64,000 nt of DNA, from NCBI GenBank assembly GCA_029721435.1, contig CM056580.1, positions 71,201,367 to 71,265,366 of the forward strand, in the 5' to 3' direction. A program made the translations under genes and the position numbers. Numbering within the stretch: position 1 is the first letter of the stretch; each line of letters begins with the position of its first letter. The notes beneath the pieces were generated by a model. That model ran no database searches, was not told the DNA's origin, and saw only the letters and a program-made list of their open reading frames with translations. The DNA comes from Gymnothorax reevesii. Its lineage: Eukaryota > Chordata > Actinopteri > Anguilliformes > Muraenidae. Positions 20,653 through 32,000 of this stretch are shown one piece after another.

Positions 20653-20944
20653 CAGGGAGACGCGATAGCGCAGTGGTTAAGTAGGCTTGACTTGGGATCG
20701 TAAGGCCACGACCTTCGCGGTGTGTTCTTGGACAAAACACTTCACTCCCACACTCCACGCCTCCCTCCACCCAGGTGTATAAATGGGTACCAGCAAATAG
20801 TCAGGGAAACTTGACAAAGAGCTGGGGGGAGTACCTGCGATGGACTGGCATCCCATCCAGGGGGAGTAGTAATACTCCTCGTCGCTCCATGCTATGGAAA
20901 CAGGGGTCAAGCACAGGGCCGATGGGCCACTAATCTCGGGCTTA

Positions 20945-20982
<38 letters not shown>
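20653..20982 (+). mobile_element. tRNA-derived SINE
   Basis: A box-A-like motif (TAGCGCAGTGGTTAAG) opens a roughly 65-bp tRNA-like head with a degenerate box B. A body follows with CGATGGACTGGCATCCCATC, a core I associate with fish SINEs, then a CT-rich tail (20941-20982). Imperfect direct repeats (ATAGGGGCT and ATGGGGCT) flank it. The family name is not certain. Confidence 0.75.
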
Positions 20983-22865
20983 ATGGGGCTAATACGCTTG
21001 CAAAAATAATGATATTAAAACTTTCCAATAACTCCAATAACTGAGAGATGTACTATACATAGTTGTAAACTGTTAAAAACTAAATAAAACCAATATTAGC
21101 TGTGACTATGCTTTACCTAAAAATTTGGGACAGTGGCCTATTGTGTGATAGCGTTATGAAATGATTGGCTCTTTGGTTATTCCGGGCAGAGCGATAAACT
21201 TGCCACTGTTCTTCTGCAGACTGATTGTCTCACTTTGCGTCTGTCCCTCCTAGCAATTGCGGACAGCCATGATGATGTTGATATCAGGGCTCTGTTAAGA
21301 GTATATTACCTACATCAACTGTTTTTATTGAAATACCAACATTTATTTATTGAACATTTTTTTTCAAATTAGAATTTACAATTCAGATATACTTTCAATC
21401 TTCAGCAACACTGATGAGGAAAACAAAAAAAATAAACATCTCAGGGCAGATGTAATTTTTTTAAAGTGCAGGGTGACTAAAATTTTTGCTCAGTGCTGTT
21501 TATGCCATTATTTTTATGTTATCTTTTGGAAAAAATATAGTTGTTACTAAAATCTATATAGTGCCAACTGAGCATCTGATCCATCTGACCCCAATTTTTA
21601 AAACTGTCAACCTGTCCTAAAATGTTTGAGGTCAAAAATTCATTGTTCATATAGAAAAGATTAATTTTGGGAGTACAAACACATTAAACCCCAGGGGCCT
21701 ATGCAGTTTGTCAGAACAGACAGACAAAACTTCTCTGCTTTCATTTATAGGATAATGTAAAGGATTCCTGGCGGACTCATAACTGCACAACATGAAATGT
21801 GTGCCGCAGGGAGATTATTCACAAATTTCTTTTTTCAGTAACTGTTTCAATCATATGTTACTTTTTGACCCACACTGAAACTGAGAAAACCCAATCCACT
21901 CTTGTCTTGGCTTAGCTTTGCATATGATAGTGGAATGTTTTTTGAGAACAACATTTTCAAAGGTACCTTCGAAATAAAATAAAACAACTCAGGACATGAT
22001 ATACACACTGTGTGTATAAGCAGGTCTAATTTTGTTTGCAGGCTTAAGCACTGTTTGCTTATGTAATAAGTTTAGATATGCAGGAGCTGTGTAAATTTAC
22101 TGTTCTTTTTTTTTTAAGGGTATTGTATGCCATCTTGAAATGGTAGTTGCCATATTGAACCACTGGGTGGCGCCATAATTCTTTAGACTAAATCAGTTTT
22201 CCTCGTAGCGGATAGTTGCAAAAGCTCCATCGTACTCCATTAATTCACAACACCCCAATTTGAAAAAAAAAAAAAACTGCTTAATATAAGCAACTGTTCA
22301 AATTTTTGTTTACTCTGCTAGTCAGAAATTTCCGTCCACCAACAATTTTCATGCAGTTAGAGTTGGAGGATTGAACTTTAAAAGTTTTTCATTCAAAGCG
22401 AAAATATATCAATCAATCAAACAATTGATTGATTTATCACAAAATCTTAACTTTATCAACGTGGCCACGTTTTGTCGTCATAACTACTAAGCAGATTAGA
22501 GGCACTTTTAAAGTAAAGAAATACAGTCATATAGTTTGGAGGGTTTACAATTTACAATATTAAAGAAATTTCCAGATTTGCTGCGCTTTTATTTTGCATC
22601 TTTTTTATTTTTAGGTTGAATTTGGATAGATCTAATTTAATTTTACATTCTTTGAGAGGAAAAGGAATTAGGTTAGGTCTACTGTTTATTGTGTCAATTA
22701 CCCTTTTTCATTCCAATATTTAGGTCACTATCCTAAACTGACTGATTCTTTTTGAATTCTGACTATTAACATTTTACAACATTCCATTTGTAGTTATTTA
22801 CATCACTTTTGAACTGATAATACTTAACTAAAACATAGAATCAGTACATATGAAAAGTTATCAAA
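20983..22865. other. Unassigned non-coding DNA
   Basis: AT-rich with homopolymer runs (for example near 22262). No exon or repeat family was recognised. Confidence 0.4.
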
Positions 22866-23440
22866 TATGTTTGACCAATAGTGTGCAGACACTCACCTTG
22901 TAAATTGAGGTAAATTTTTGCCTTCAGAACAACTTAATTTTTTATCATTTGGTTTTAACAGCAGTAGAAAAATTCTTCGCTGATTTTGGTCTATGATGAC
23001 TGCACAGCATCATACAGTTCTTGTAGATTTGTGGCCAGACATTCATGTCGCAAGCCTCCAAAATCACATCACGCCAAAGATGCGCTGTTCGATAATATCT
23101 GAGGACTGTATAAGCAGATAAACTGAAGTTAGTGTCATGTTTATGGTGCGAGATTGAAATGCTTTTTGACATGGCACAATATCCAGCATTGATTTGAAAA
23201 AAATGTGGGCTGTGGTCATAAAAAATTCCCATGTTTGGCAACAATTTGCAAATGAAATGCACTTGCAGTTTGACAATTTTTTTAATTAGGTGGCCCTGGG
23301 ATAGCAAAAGCGTTATTTTTGTGTAATATTAAAATTTGTTTGATGATCTGAAACATTTAAAGTGTGACAAATATGTAAAAAAAAAAAAAACTAAGAAATA
23401 AGGGAGGGGAAAAATACTTTTTCACAGCACTGTATGATGA
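22866..23440 (-). mobile_element. Composite Tc1/mariner relic
   Basis: The segment 22940-23270 resembles a badly decayed, antisense Tc1-type transposase. The segment 23300-23440 matches the terminal region of the relic at 240-330 (AATATTAAAATT, then CTGAAACATT, then GTGACAAATAT). Two families appear to be joined here. No open frame of useful length remains. Confidence 0.5.
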
Positions 23441-24925
23441 CATTGAGCTAATTCCATCACTTTGGAATACAATAAATCTGTGAGCCACATCTCGGCTCTA
23501 TGTGAAAGTGCCTTAATAATGGAACAGCCTTGCAATGCTGTAGGAGCCTAAAAATGCAGCCTTCAAAGGATGCAGCCTACGCTTTGAGAAACGGGCCACT
23601 TGAATAGGGGACAATCACAGGCACAGTAGATGCAGACATGCTGGCTAAACACCTGCCTCATAGCAAGTTTTAAGCCAATGATGTAGCAGAAATTTTGGGG
23701 TGGCATCTGAAGTGGCCAATCAGATTGTAGAGATGTCACTGGCCACCCTTTTAAAACTGTACATGTTCAAATCACATTCACATGGTATTAAGGGACCTAA
23801 TACCTTCCTAGATAACATCTCCCACACCATTACACATCCAGAAGCTGCCTGAACCAATTCAGGACTGAACCATGGATTCATGCCACTTATGTCACATTCT
23901 GTCTTTGCTATCTGAACGTCTCAGTAAAGATTGAGATTCGTACTGTTTCTCCAATTCTCATTTGTCCGCTTTTGGTGATGTGCCCACCATAGCCTCCGAT
24001 TTCTATTATAAGCTGGCTAGAGCAGAACCAGGCAAAGTCTTTTACTACTGTATCTGTTTGAAGGGTCTTTTTGGCTGTGTGCTTTATGTCAAATGAGTGT
24101 GCCCATTCTCCACTGACTTTACTCATTAACAAAGTGCTTTCAGTCTCAGAACTACTGCTCACTGGCTGATTTTGTTTGTTGCATCAGTGTTTGTAAGCAC
24201 TACAGAGTACAGAAATCCCAGGGGGCCGGCTTTTCTGAGATGCTAGAGGTGTAAAATATATCACAAGTGTAGACAATTAGATCACAAATTTTCCTCGTGA
24301 TGATATTTTTTATCTAGCGTAAGAGTAAAACTCCACTTCTCAACTAAGCCGACACATTTAGTTGCACTCACTGGATTTTTTCAAGTGCAAGTTTGTGAGC
24401 CTAATGAAGAGGCAGACAAATTTAAGAATATATGAACATAAAACTGGAATAAAATGACATGAAATGAAATGCACAACTTTCCACCCTAACTGCCTTCCTG
24501 CCAAATACTCCTTGGAATACAAGCCAAAAGCATCACCAAAACCAAAAAATAATGTTTCCACATCATACAGAATGCAACTTAGAAAAATATTGCCACATTT
24601 TGTTTACTATACAGTGAAAGACAGTAATACACTTTTCAATATATTGCATAATCAGAATGCAATTTGGGTCAAGAATGATCCAAGTAATTTGGGGAACCGC
24701 TGGAAAACAATATTCACTTAAAATGTAAGAAAGGTAGAGATAAAATCAATTTTCCATCAGTTAAATACAAACTTCTCAGAGAAAGCTAGGAGTACAAGTT
24801 ATTGACATGGCTTGATTTGTGAGATAAAAAGAAAAATAAAACACAGCCAGATCATTTTTAGCCCTTAAAAAATGGAATAATAAAAAATGAGGTAAATTAT
24901 TTGATCATTGTCCCGCTGGACTAGC
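23441..24925. other. Unassigned non-coding DNA
   Basis: No gene was recognised. The minus-strand ORF at 23908-24162 and the plus-strand ORF at 24464-24721 have no family features. Confidence 0.4.
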
Positions 24926-25085
24926 CTTTTATACTTGCATGTGTTATGCTTTTATTATTATTTATCCTGATTCTGGATTATCCATCCTTGTTGTGATTGC
25001 TGTTCGTATCTGCTGGCTGTGCAACCCTTGGGATAATAAAGAAACCTTCACCTTGAACTTGAATTTAAACCAGGAAGATCCCTCT
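24926..25085 (+). mobile_element. LINE 3' tail fragment
   Basis: The run CCTTGGGATAATAAAGAAAC followed by CTTCACCTTGAACTTGAA is the style of 3' end seen in fish non-LTR retrotransposons (short AATAAAG-containing tail). No reverse transcriptase sequence is attached. Confidence 0.45.
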
Positions 25086-26554
25086 GGTAAATTTTGGACT
25101 GTAATTTTCTCATCATTCTTGACCTGCATCCTAAAAATATTCAGAGGGACATTGCAAGCAGCGCGCATCCAACATGATACTTCATTATGGGGAACCGTTT
25201 TTGTTTTTTTTTTTGCCTGATAATTGCTGTTTTTACACTGAACCCACCTCTGTTGTTTGTTGGCAGAAAGATATGTTTAACTCATCTAACAAAGCTAACA
25301 AAACCTGATCCCTATCAAAAATCCAGTGATGTGTCCAACTCCAGACATAAACATTTGTAGTTTTGTTTCTGTAGGTCCTCTTTCAAATACCTTGTTGGCG
25401 TGGAGCTGGGTATAAATTGTGGTTTTGGGAACTTGACAATTGCAATGATTGACGTCAAACTTTCACAGTAGGTGGGCAATGGTCCGTGGATTACCAGATT
25501 AAATTTTGGGGGTGATTGGTTGAGGTCATACTTGTAAAACTGAGTCAGTATCAAAAGCACTAAAATAAGTGCTGACGGGCATCGTGCTTTTCCTTTCCAT
25601 TCAAGTTGTGCTACTACTTCCACTCTGAGCCACACTTCAGCCAATCATATTTACGTAACTGGAATTTTAAACTAATCAGATTGTATGTAACTAAAGTTTT
25701 CCCCAAACTTGCTTTAGAAAAGTAATCCCGCTGGCAGGCAAGGTTTGTTTTGCCTGGCAACATTTGTTTAACGTTGGCTTTATGCTAAAGTTATCTTTCA
25801 CTTTTAAAATGGGAAACATCTACAAATCAAATTATGAGCATTGGTGCACAACGGCTTCACTTATAAGTCTTGCCAACAAATATGTGCCGTTTTATGAGCT
25901 ACAGGAATTCGGAGTCTTTAACAGAGGTATTGAGGTTTTATGTCCTTAAACAAGAAGAAGGGAAGTTGCACTCTAATGGCCATACATTCCTTGCATCTGT
26001 CTGAAAGCAAGATGCCTTTTTCCAATCATCTTTACCAATACTTCAAACAATTCTGGAGGGCATCAAAACAAATGCGAACCTCCTATAATTAATTATCTCA
26101 GAATGTTTTTTTTTTCAACTTTACTGGTAAGAGCAAATTTCTTAAACTGTTTAGTGAAATAGTTCATTCATTGGACGCAAGTATCTCCATATTTCAGCAG
26201 ATACATACTAATGGCTGGCAAATTGATGAAAAAATCAACTTAAATCGTTTTAGTAATGTGTTTGGCCCCCGTAAGTGGCCAGATTAGCTTAAACACCTTA
26301 CCAATGAGTTTGCAAATGAAAACATTCCTGGAGGGAGGGAGTACCTTTTTTCCTAGAGATATAGCCTCATTAGGTGTTTTGATGATAGTGATGAAGAGCG
26401 CTGTCTGTTGTTCCTAAATCTCTCATATGAATTCAGCTGGTTTGAGATCTGTTGACCATGAAGGTGGTGACATGCTTAAGATCATTTTCACACTCATAAA
26501 ACCATTCAGTGACCCCTTGTTCCCTATGAGACTTGGACCATTCTCATCATAGGA
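25086..26554. other. Unassigned non-coding DNA
   Basis: The 109-codon minus ORF at 25315-25644 has no recognised domain. The sequence around 25440-25560 has the feel of a dispersed fish repeat, but I cannot name it. Confidence 0.35.
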
Positions 26555-26758
26555 CAGGAGTGTCCAGTCTTATCCATAAAGGGCCAGTGTGGGTGCTGAT
26601 TTTTGTTACAGCCCAACATTAACACTCGTGATTCTACTCATCAAAGTCTTGATTAAACCCCCAATCAGTTAATTAATAGAATCAAGTGTTGTGGCACTTG
26701 GCTAAAACAAAAACCGGCTCCTACACTGGCCCTTGATGGATAAGATTTGATACCCCTG
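26555..26758. mobile_element. hAT-type MITE
   Basis: The ends CAGGAGTGTCCAGTCTTATCC and GGATAAGATTTGATACCCCTG are inverted repeats about 200 bp apart with no coding capacity. The CAGGGGTGTCCAA-style end is typical of fish hAT non-autonomous elements. A 13-bp direct repeat (CCATTCTCATCAT) lies on both sides, at 26538-26550 and 26771-26783. Confidence 0.8.
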
Positions 26759-28241
26759 TCCAAGAAGAAACCATTCTCATCATGGTTGGACTGCTTAATC
26801 ATATGATATAAAGATGATGAAGAGTAACTATGGAAATGCATTGATCTTTCTGCCTTTAAGGGGATGAGTGGACCCAAACCATGGCAGGAAAATGCGCAGA
26901 AGCATCCGCATTTGTTATGCATGTTCACAAATTTATTCAGGTTTTTTCTTTTAATTTGTCAACCTTCTGTGCTTCAATCAGTCATCTAATGTTTTTCCAT
27001 GCATTTATTTCCAAGGAAATAAGTTAGAAAACAAATTAAGTTGTGTGTGATGGGATTTTTGGTTATTCAAATGCAAGATTACAGTTTATTGAAGAAATGC
27101 AAACATGTAAGGTATTTTGAATACTCAATAAACAATAATTTCACCGGAAAATGTCTAATGACCTTCAATTTAAGCTGGTTATTGAAGCCTGACTTGCAAT
27201 ATATTTTCAAATTAGCCAGCTGCCTTAGAAACAAGCTGTTGTATTGAATCATAACAGGTCACAAAGCAGCAAGTCAGTTTGATTAATATATTTTAGGCTC
27301 CATCTGAAACTCACATATTGAGGATATTGGTAAAAGAACATTGATAAAGAAGATCTATATCCACTCCTTTTCATTCATTAAATTAATTTCCTCTGGAGAT
27401 TAGACAGATTAAACCATGTCTGTATTCCCAAAGGGCCGACAACATATTCAAGGGTATTATTCACCAGAGGCGCGGTCTAATTACAGATAGCGGTGAAGTG
27501 ATTTCAGTTCTTACTTACCTCATGTCATTAATAAACGCATGTTCCCACAGGAAGGTGATTTCAAATGAGAATACAGCTTTCAGTGAAAGCAATTCTGGTG
27601 ACCTTGTACTGCTCTTGTCTTAAGAACCTTATACCCGTAATGTAACACAAAGTAAACTTTACACAAGAAAGGTGGCCTAATTTGCAATGGCAAATAATGC
27701 AGGTGATATTACATTTCAGTGATGGGACTAACTGGGTCTCAAATTTATGATCTTGTTAAAGACTAATAACAGAAATGAGATGTGGCTATCAGCCATATGC
27801 CATCTGTCGCTGAAGTTTTTATATCGGATTTTTATTCTGAGGAATTAGCAAGTAAAAAGACTTGCACTGTTGATAAAAAAATACACTGTTGTCCATTGTA
27901 AACAGCACAAAACTGGCTAATCTTACAAAGGTCAACATGTATGTCCATTTACGTCCTGCACTGTGAGTCTTCATTTGACCCTCACCGTAGATAAGAATGA
28001 AGACCTGGAACTGTTTTTGCACCCCAGCTCAGGAAGTCGTGAAAATGCATATTCTAACAGAAAACGAATGCAAAGCAGTGGTCTTATAAACTATGAAAAG
28101 CATCCTTTCAGATGGCATTCAATAAAAAGGTTATTTAATGACTAAAACAGAGACTTACACAGCCTTCATCGCAAAATAGAAACCAGCATTCACTTCCAGT
28201 CATCTCAAGGGGTTGGAGCAAGTGGCTGGAAGCAGTCAGAG
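26759..28241. other. Non-coding DNA downstream of fgf17
   Basis: No gene was seen. For minus-strand transcripts, ATTAAA near 28134 and AATAAA near 27830 are the first plausible fgf17 polyadenylation signals, but neither can be confirmed. Confidence 0.35.
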
Positions 28242-28400
28242 CAGGGGTTCGCATCCTTATCCAGGAAGGGCTGGAGAGGGGTGCAAGCTTCTACGCTAGC
28301 TAATCAGTTACACACCTGATTCTATTAATCAAAGTCTTTAGTAAAGACTTAGGGGTTTGATTGGTAGATTTAGGCGTTTTAACAGCATGCCTGGAATGAA
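28242..28400. mobile_element. MITE fragment (CAGGGGTT-type end)
   Basis: It starts CAGGGGTTCGCATCCTTATC and contains ATCAGTTACACACCTGATTC, parallel to other hAT-type MITEs in this window. The opposite terminal repeat is not clear. Confidence 0.5.
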
Positions 28401-28730
28401 AGTCTGCATCCACACTTCCCACACAGGATAAAGCTCAGAACTCTGGAGTTACAGTCTGAGCATTTACTAATGACTCTATATTTTTCCGAACACTGTTCTT
28501 ACTAGCAAAGCGCTGACCAACGTAAGAAACACACAAAATAATATTAAATATATACATTCATTCAATTTTCTATCCCACCATATTTACATGTGACCATGTT
28601 ACATTAACATCTAAAAAGTCATGTCTCTTTTTTGGCATTTAAAAGTTTTTAGAATATAAAAATAAAGTTGCCTCTTTCCGTTATTATTTAAAAATATGAG
28701 TCCAGTCCTATGTACAGGTCCCTCACAGTG

Positions 28731-29021
28731 TTAAGGAGATGTCCGTGACTTCCTGTTGCGCTTGGCACGGCGAGTAGGAGGAAAGCTGATAAACTCAAAG
28801 TGTCTGGGCCGGTTTGTATTCGGGAAGGGCAGTGGGCCCTTGTGCAGCCTCTTGATGAAATGGACCTCCCTCTGGTTCTGCCTGGTTTTAGAGGCCTTGA
28901 TGGGCCTTCCTTTCCTCGTAAAGGCCACATACCAGCCCTCATATTTTGCATTTTGGAATGCAGTGTAGTTGTTCTCCAGGACAATCTCTGTGAAGATGCA
29001 GTCTCGGCTCCTCCCATTAGG
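28731..29021 (-). CDS. fgf17: fgf17 coding exon 5
   Basis: A 291-nt last exon after CTCGCAG encodes [13 protein letters not shown] to the C-terminal RTSP and TAA. It contains the NYT glycosylation site and the basic tail. Confidence 0.97.
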   Translation of the reverse strand, partial: PNGRSRDCIFTEIVLENNYTAFQNAKYEGWYVAFTRKGRPIKASKTRQNQREVHFIKRLHKGPLPFPNTNRPRHFEFISFPPTRRAKRNRKSRTSP

Positions 29022-32000
29022 CTGCGAGTACAGAAGACAGAAAGACTTCACACATAAGACAAAGGAAGATCCACATGCGAACAAAGACCTATGATGAATC
29101 AAGCCTGTAATTAAATAACACAGTTATTAGTAATTTGCCATCAAATCTTTAACTGTTTGATTGTGTAGTCCTGAAAATATACTCTGTACACTATGGCTCA
29201 AAAGTTTGGAATCACTTGTCATTCAAAAAATTCTTGGTAATTGAATCAATGAAAGCTTGTGTTTAACAATAAATGATCTGACACAAATGGCAAAATTTAT
29301 GTAAAGATATTTTATTCAGTATTTAAAGTATTTGGGACAAAAAGTTCTCAAATGATAAATGACTCAGGTATACAATAGTATGCAGTGATGATTATACACT
29401 AAAAACGAAGATAAAGCAGAAAACAAGCACTACCAATCACTATTCAAGCATTTATTTCATGTCATATTGGATCAAATAGATGAAAATAAGTAAACAGACA
29501 AAAATATTTAGTTAAACAAACATAATGTCTTCTTGAGAGAAAAAGTCAATATCTAGTGTGGTCACCTTCTATTTAGATTCAGCATTTAATCTTTCAGACA
29601 TAGTTTTCCCAAAAACCTCACAGGGATGCTGTGATACGTCTTTTGAGTCATGATTCCATCAACTTTTATAAGATCACTGGCTCCTTTTGAGCAGACTGAA
29701 CCTCAAAGCTAAATGTTATATTACCACCTCCATGTTATGCAGTCATTTTTGAAACATTCTCCAACTCTGCAGCGTACATAAGTTCTGTGTTTGAGTGGGA
29801 AAAAAAAATTGAATTCTGATTCATCAATCCAAAGGCCTTGTTCCCAATCCAGTGGAGTCCATTCCTTGAATTTTCTGGCAAACAAAAGTCTTTTTTTAAT
29901 GTTGTTTGCTACTGGCAGCAACATGACCAATCAGACCATTTTCACACAGGCGTTTGGAAGCAGTAGATCTCGATACTTTTGTCTCTTTACTTCTGGAACT
30001 ATTTTTATAATCACCAAGTTGTTTTACTGTCAACCGCCATTTTTTTTTACCTTGTCATACGCAGATAACAAACATCAGAAGCACTTAACTTCTGTCAACT
30101 GTTGCCACTAGTTTTCAGCAAACCAGTGTCTTTGAAATGCTTGAGGGTGTTTCTTACAGTGACATGGCAACGTTTGACATCTTCAGCATCATGTAAGGCC
30201 ACGATGCAGCTACGAACAATCTCAGAGAGCTCCTTCCGTCGTGCCATCGTGTTTAACACTGTGACACTGTTTAAAGTTCATTTCACCTGATATACTGGAA
30301 AAACTGACCATCAGAGGTAATTTTGCAGAATAACATTGACTCAAACTAGTTTAAACAAAATTTTTTGCATCAATAAACATGAAATGAGCCTTCAAACATG
30401 CATTTAGGGTATGCAAGTCAAAAAAAATTAAATTTGTAACACTTTTCAAATGGAACAAAAAAATGGATGTTTTCAGTGTTTTTGTTTATTACCCATATTT
30501 TTACCTCAATATGCTTGCGGGATTTGTTTTTTGTTCTCATTTCCTACAATAGTATTTTTCAATACATTTTCACATAAAAATTATCGAGAAGTGGTATATT
30601 AGGACCCCTCTCAGACAACAGTGTTGGTGTATAATCATCACTGCACACTACTGTATGTTTTAGCGATTTCACTGCAATGCAGTCACCATGAGATGTAATG
30701 ACTGCTTTGCAAATTTTAAGAATTCAAGATACTAATTTTCCTGCGGTATTGCCCTCAATGGAATTCCCTGTGGCCAGCAATGCATCTTCGAATATGAGTA
30801 CATTTCAGAAATGTCACGCTTCAGGTGATCTCACAACGGGAATTAAATTAGTTGACTGAGTTGGCAGCTCCTGGCGCTCCATATTTTGTAATTTCCTTTC
30901 AAGAGAGTCTATGTAGAAATTGGATTTATAGTTTTGATTGTTGTTTTGCAGTAACACAAAGTTCCTTCCATTCAATCAATGAGAAAATTGCAAAAGACTC
31001 CACTGTGCAAATACTGTATTATTTCGCATTCAAAAAATACTATAAATTATTTTATACAAAAAACCAACAGTTACTCTGCACTTCCTCTCGACATGAAAAG
31101 GAATTTTAATTAATAAAGACAAATTTTGCTTTTATCTGCATTTTCGGGAAACAAGAGTTGTTTGAAAGCAGAAATATTATACCTCATGTCATTATTTATA
31201 CATTGATTCTTGACTCACAAAAGTTTTTTCACGGTGAGGTGGAAATTCTGAATGGATCTTTTAAAGATCACGGCTGGAAGATAAAGACCAACTTCTGACC
31301 AGCTATATTATGGGTGTGAAAAGAATGTTCGCTCATCCCTGGTACACTGTTTGCCAGACTGAGATCTGTAAGGCCATCAGCCCATGAACCGTGACCAGTC
31401 TCTTTCCTTTCTTTGTTCCTCATTGAGCCAGGTTAAGGCAGACTACCATTCCCAGCTCCATTTCTCATATTTCAACTGGAATCAAAGGTGTACCCTTCCA
31501 TTCACTGCGATCCTCCCCCCTGTTCCACCCTTTAGCTGAATAATACTTTGATTGCTCAGTCATCACAATGAATTCAACCAACTTTAAAAGCCTGCGACTC
31601 TCTCTTCCTTCACATGCTTTTGAACAAAAAGGCCAAAAAAATGTTACTGGCCTTTTGTATGTGGGTAACATTACAAAAATTGATGGCCAGCATCAGGAAA
31701 AGATATACAATAACTGCTATTAAATTCATTAAATGAGATTTATACCCTTTGGAAACACGAAAGCAAATATTTAAAGCAGTGATTAAAAAACTCTAGTCTG
31801 AGAGGCTAGTTTTAAGATGCTTGGAAACTTATCCATTTAGAATTCAGAATGTAGAACGTCCATCTTTAATAGAGGAGATAAAGTGCATGTAAATGCTTGC
31901 TTTTACCTACCAACAAATACAATTTTCACATTGACAAAATTAAATAAATCTACATTCCAGCTCATGTTAGACCCAATAACTTTGCGTAGTAATACACCTG

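Noticed and set aside
20653..20720. Possible tRNA gene
   Set aside because: The tRNA-like head is followed by a SINE body and CT tail with near target duplications.
28688..29102. fgf17 last exon read as a longer ORF (MIHHRSLF…)
   Set aside because: The part before 29021 is intron; a clear acceptor CTCGCAG precedes PNGRSRD.
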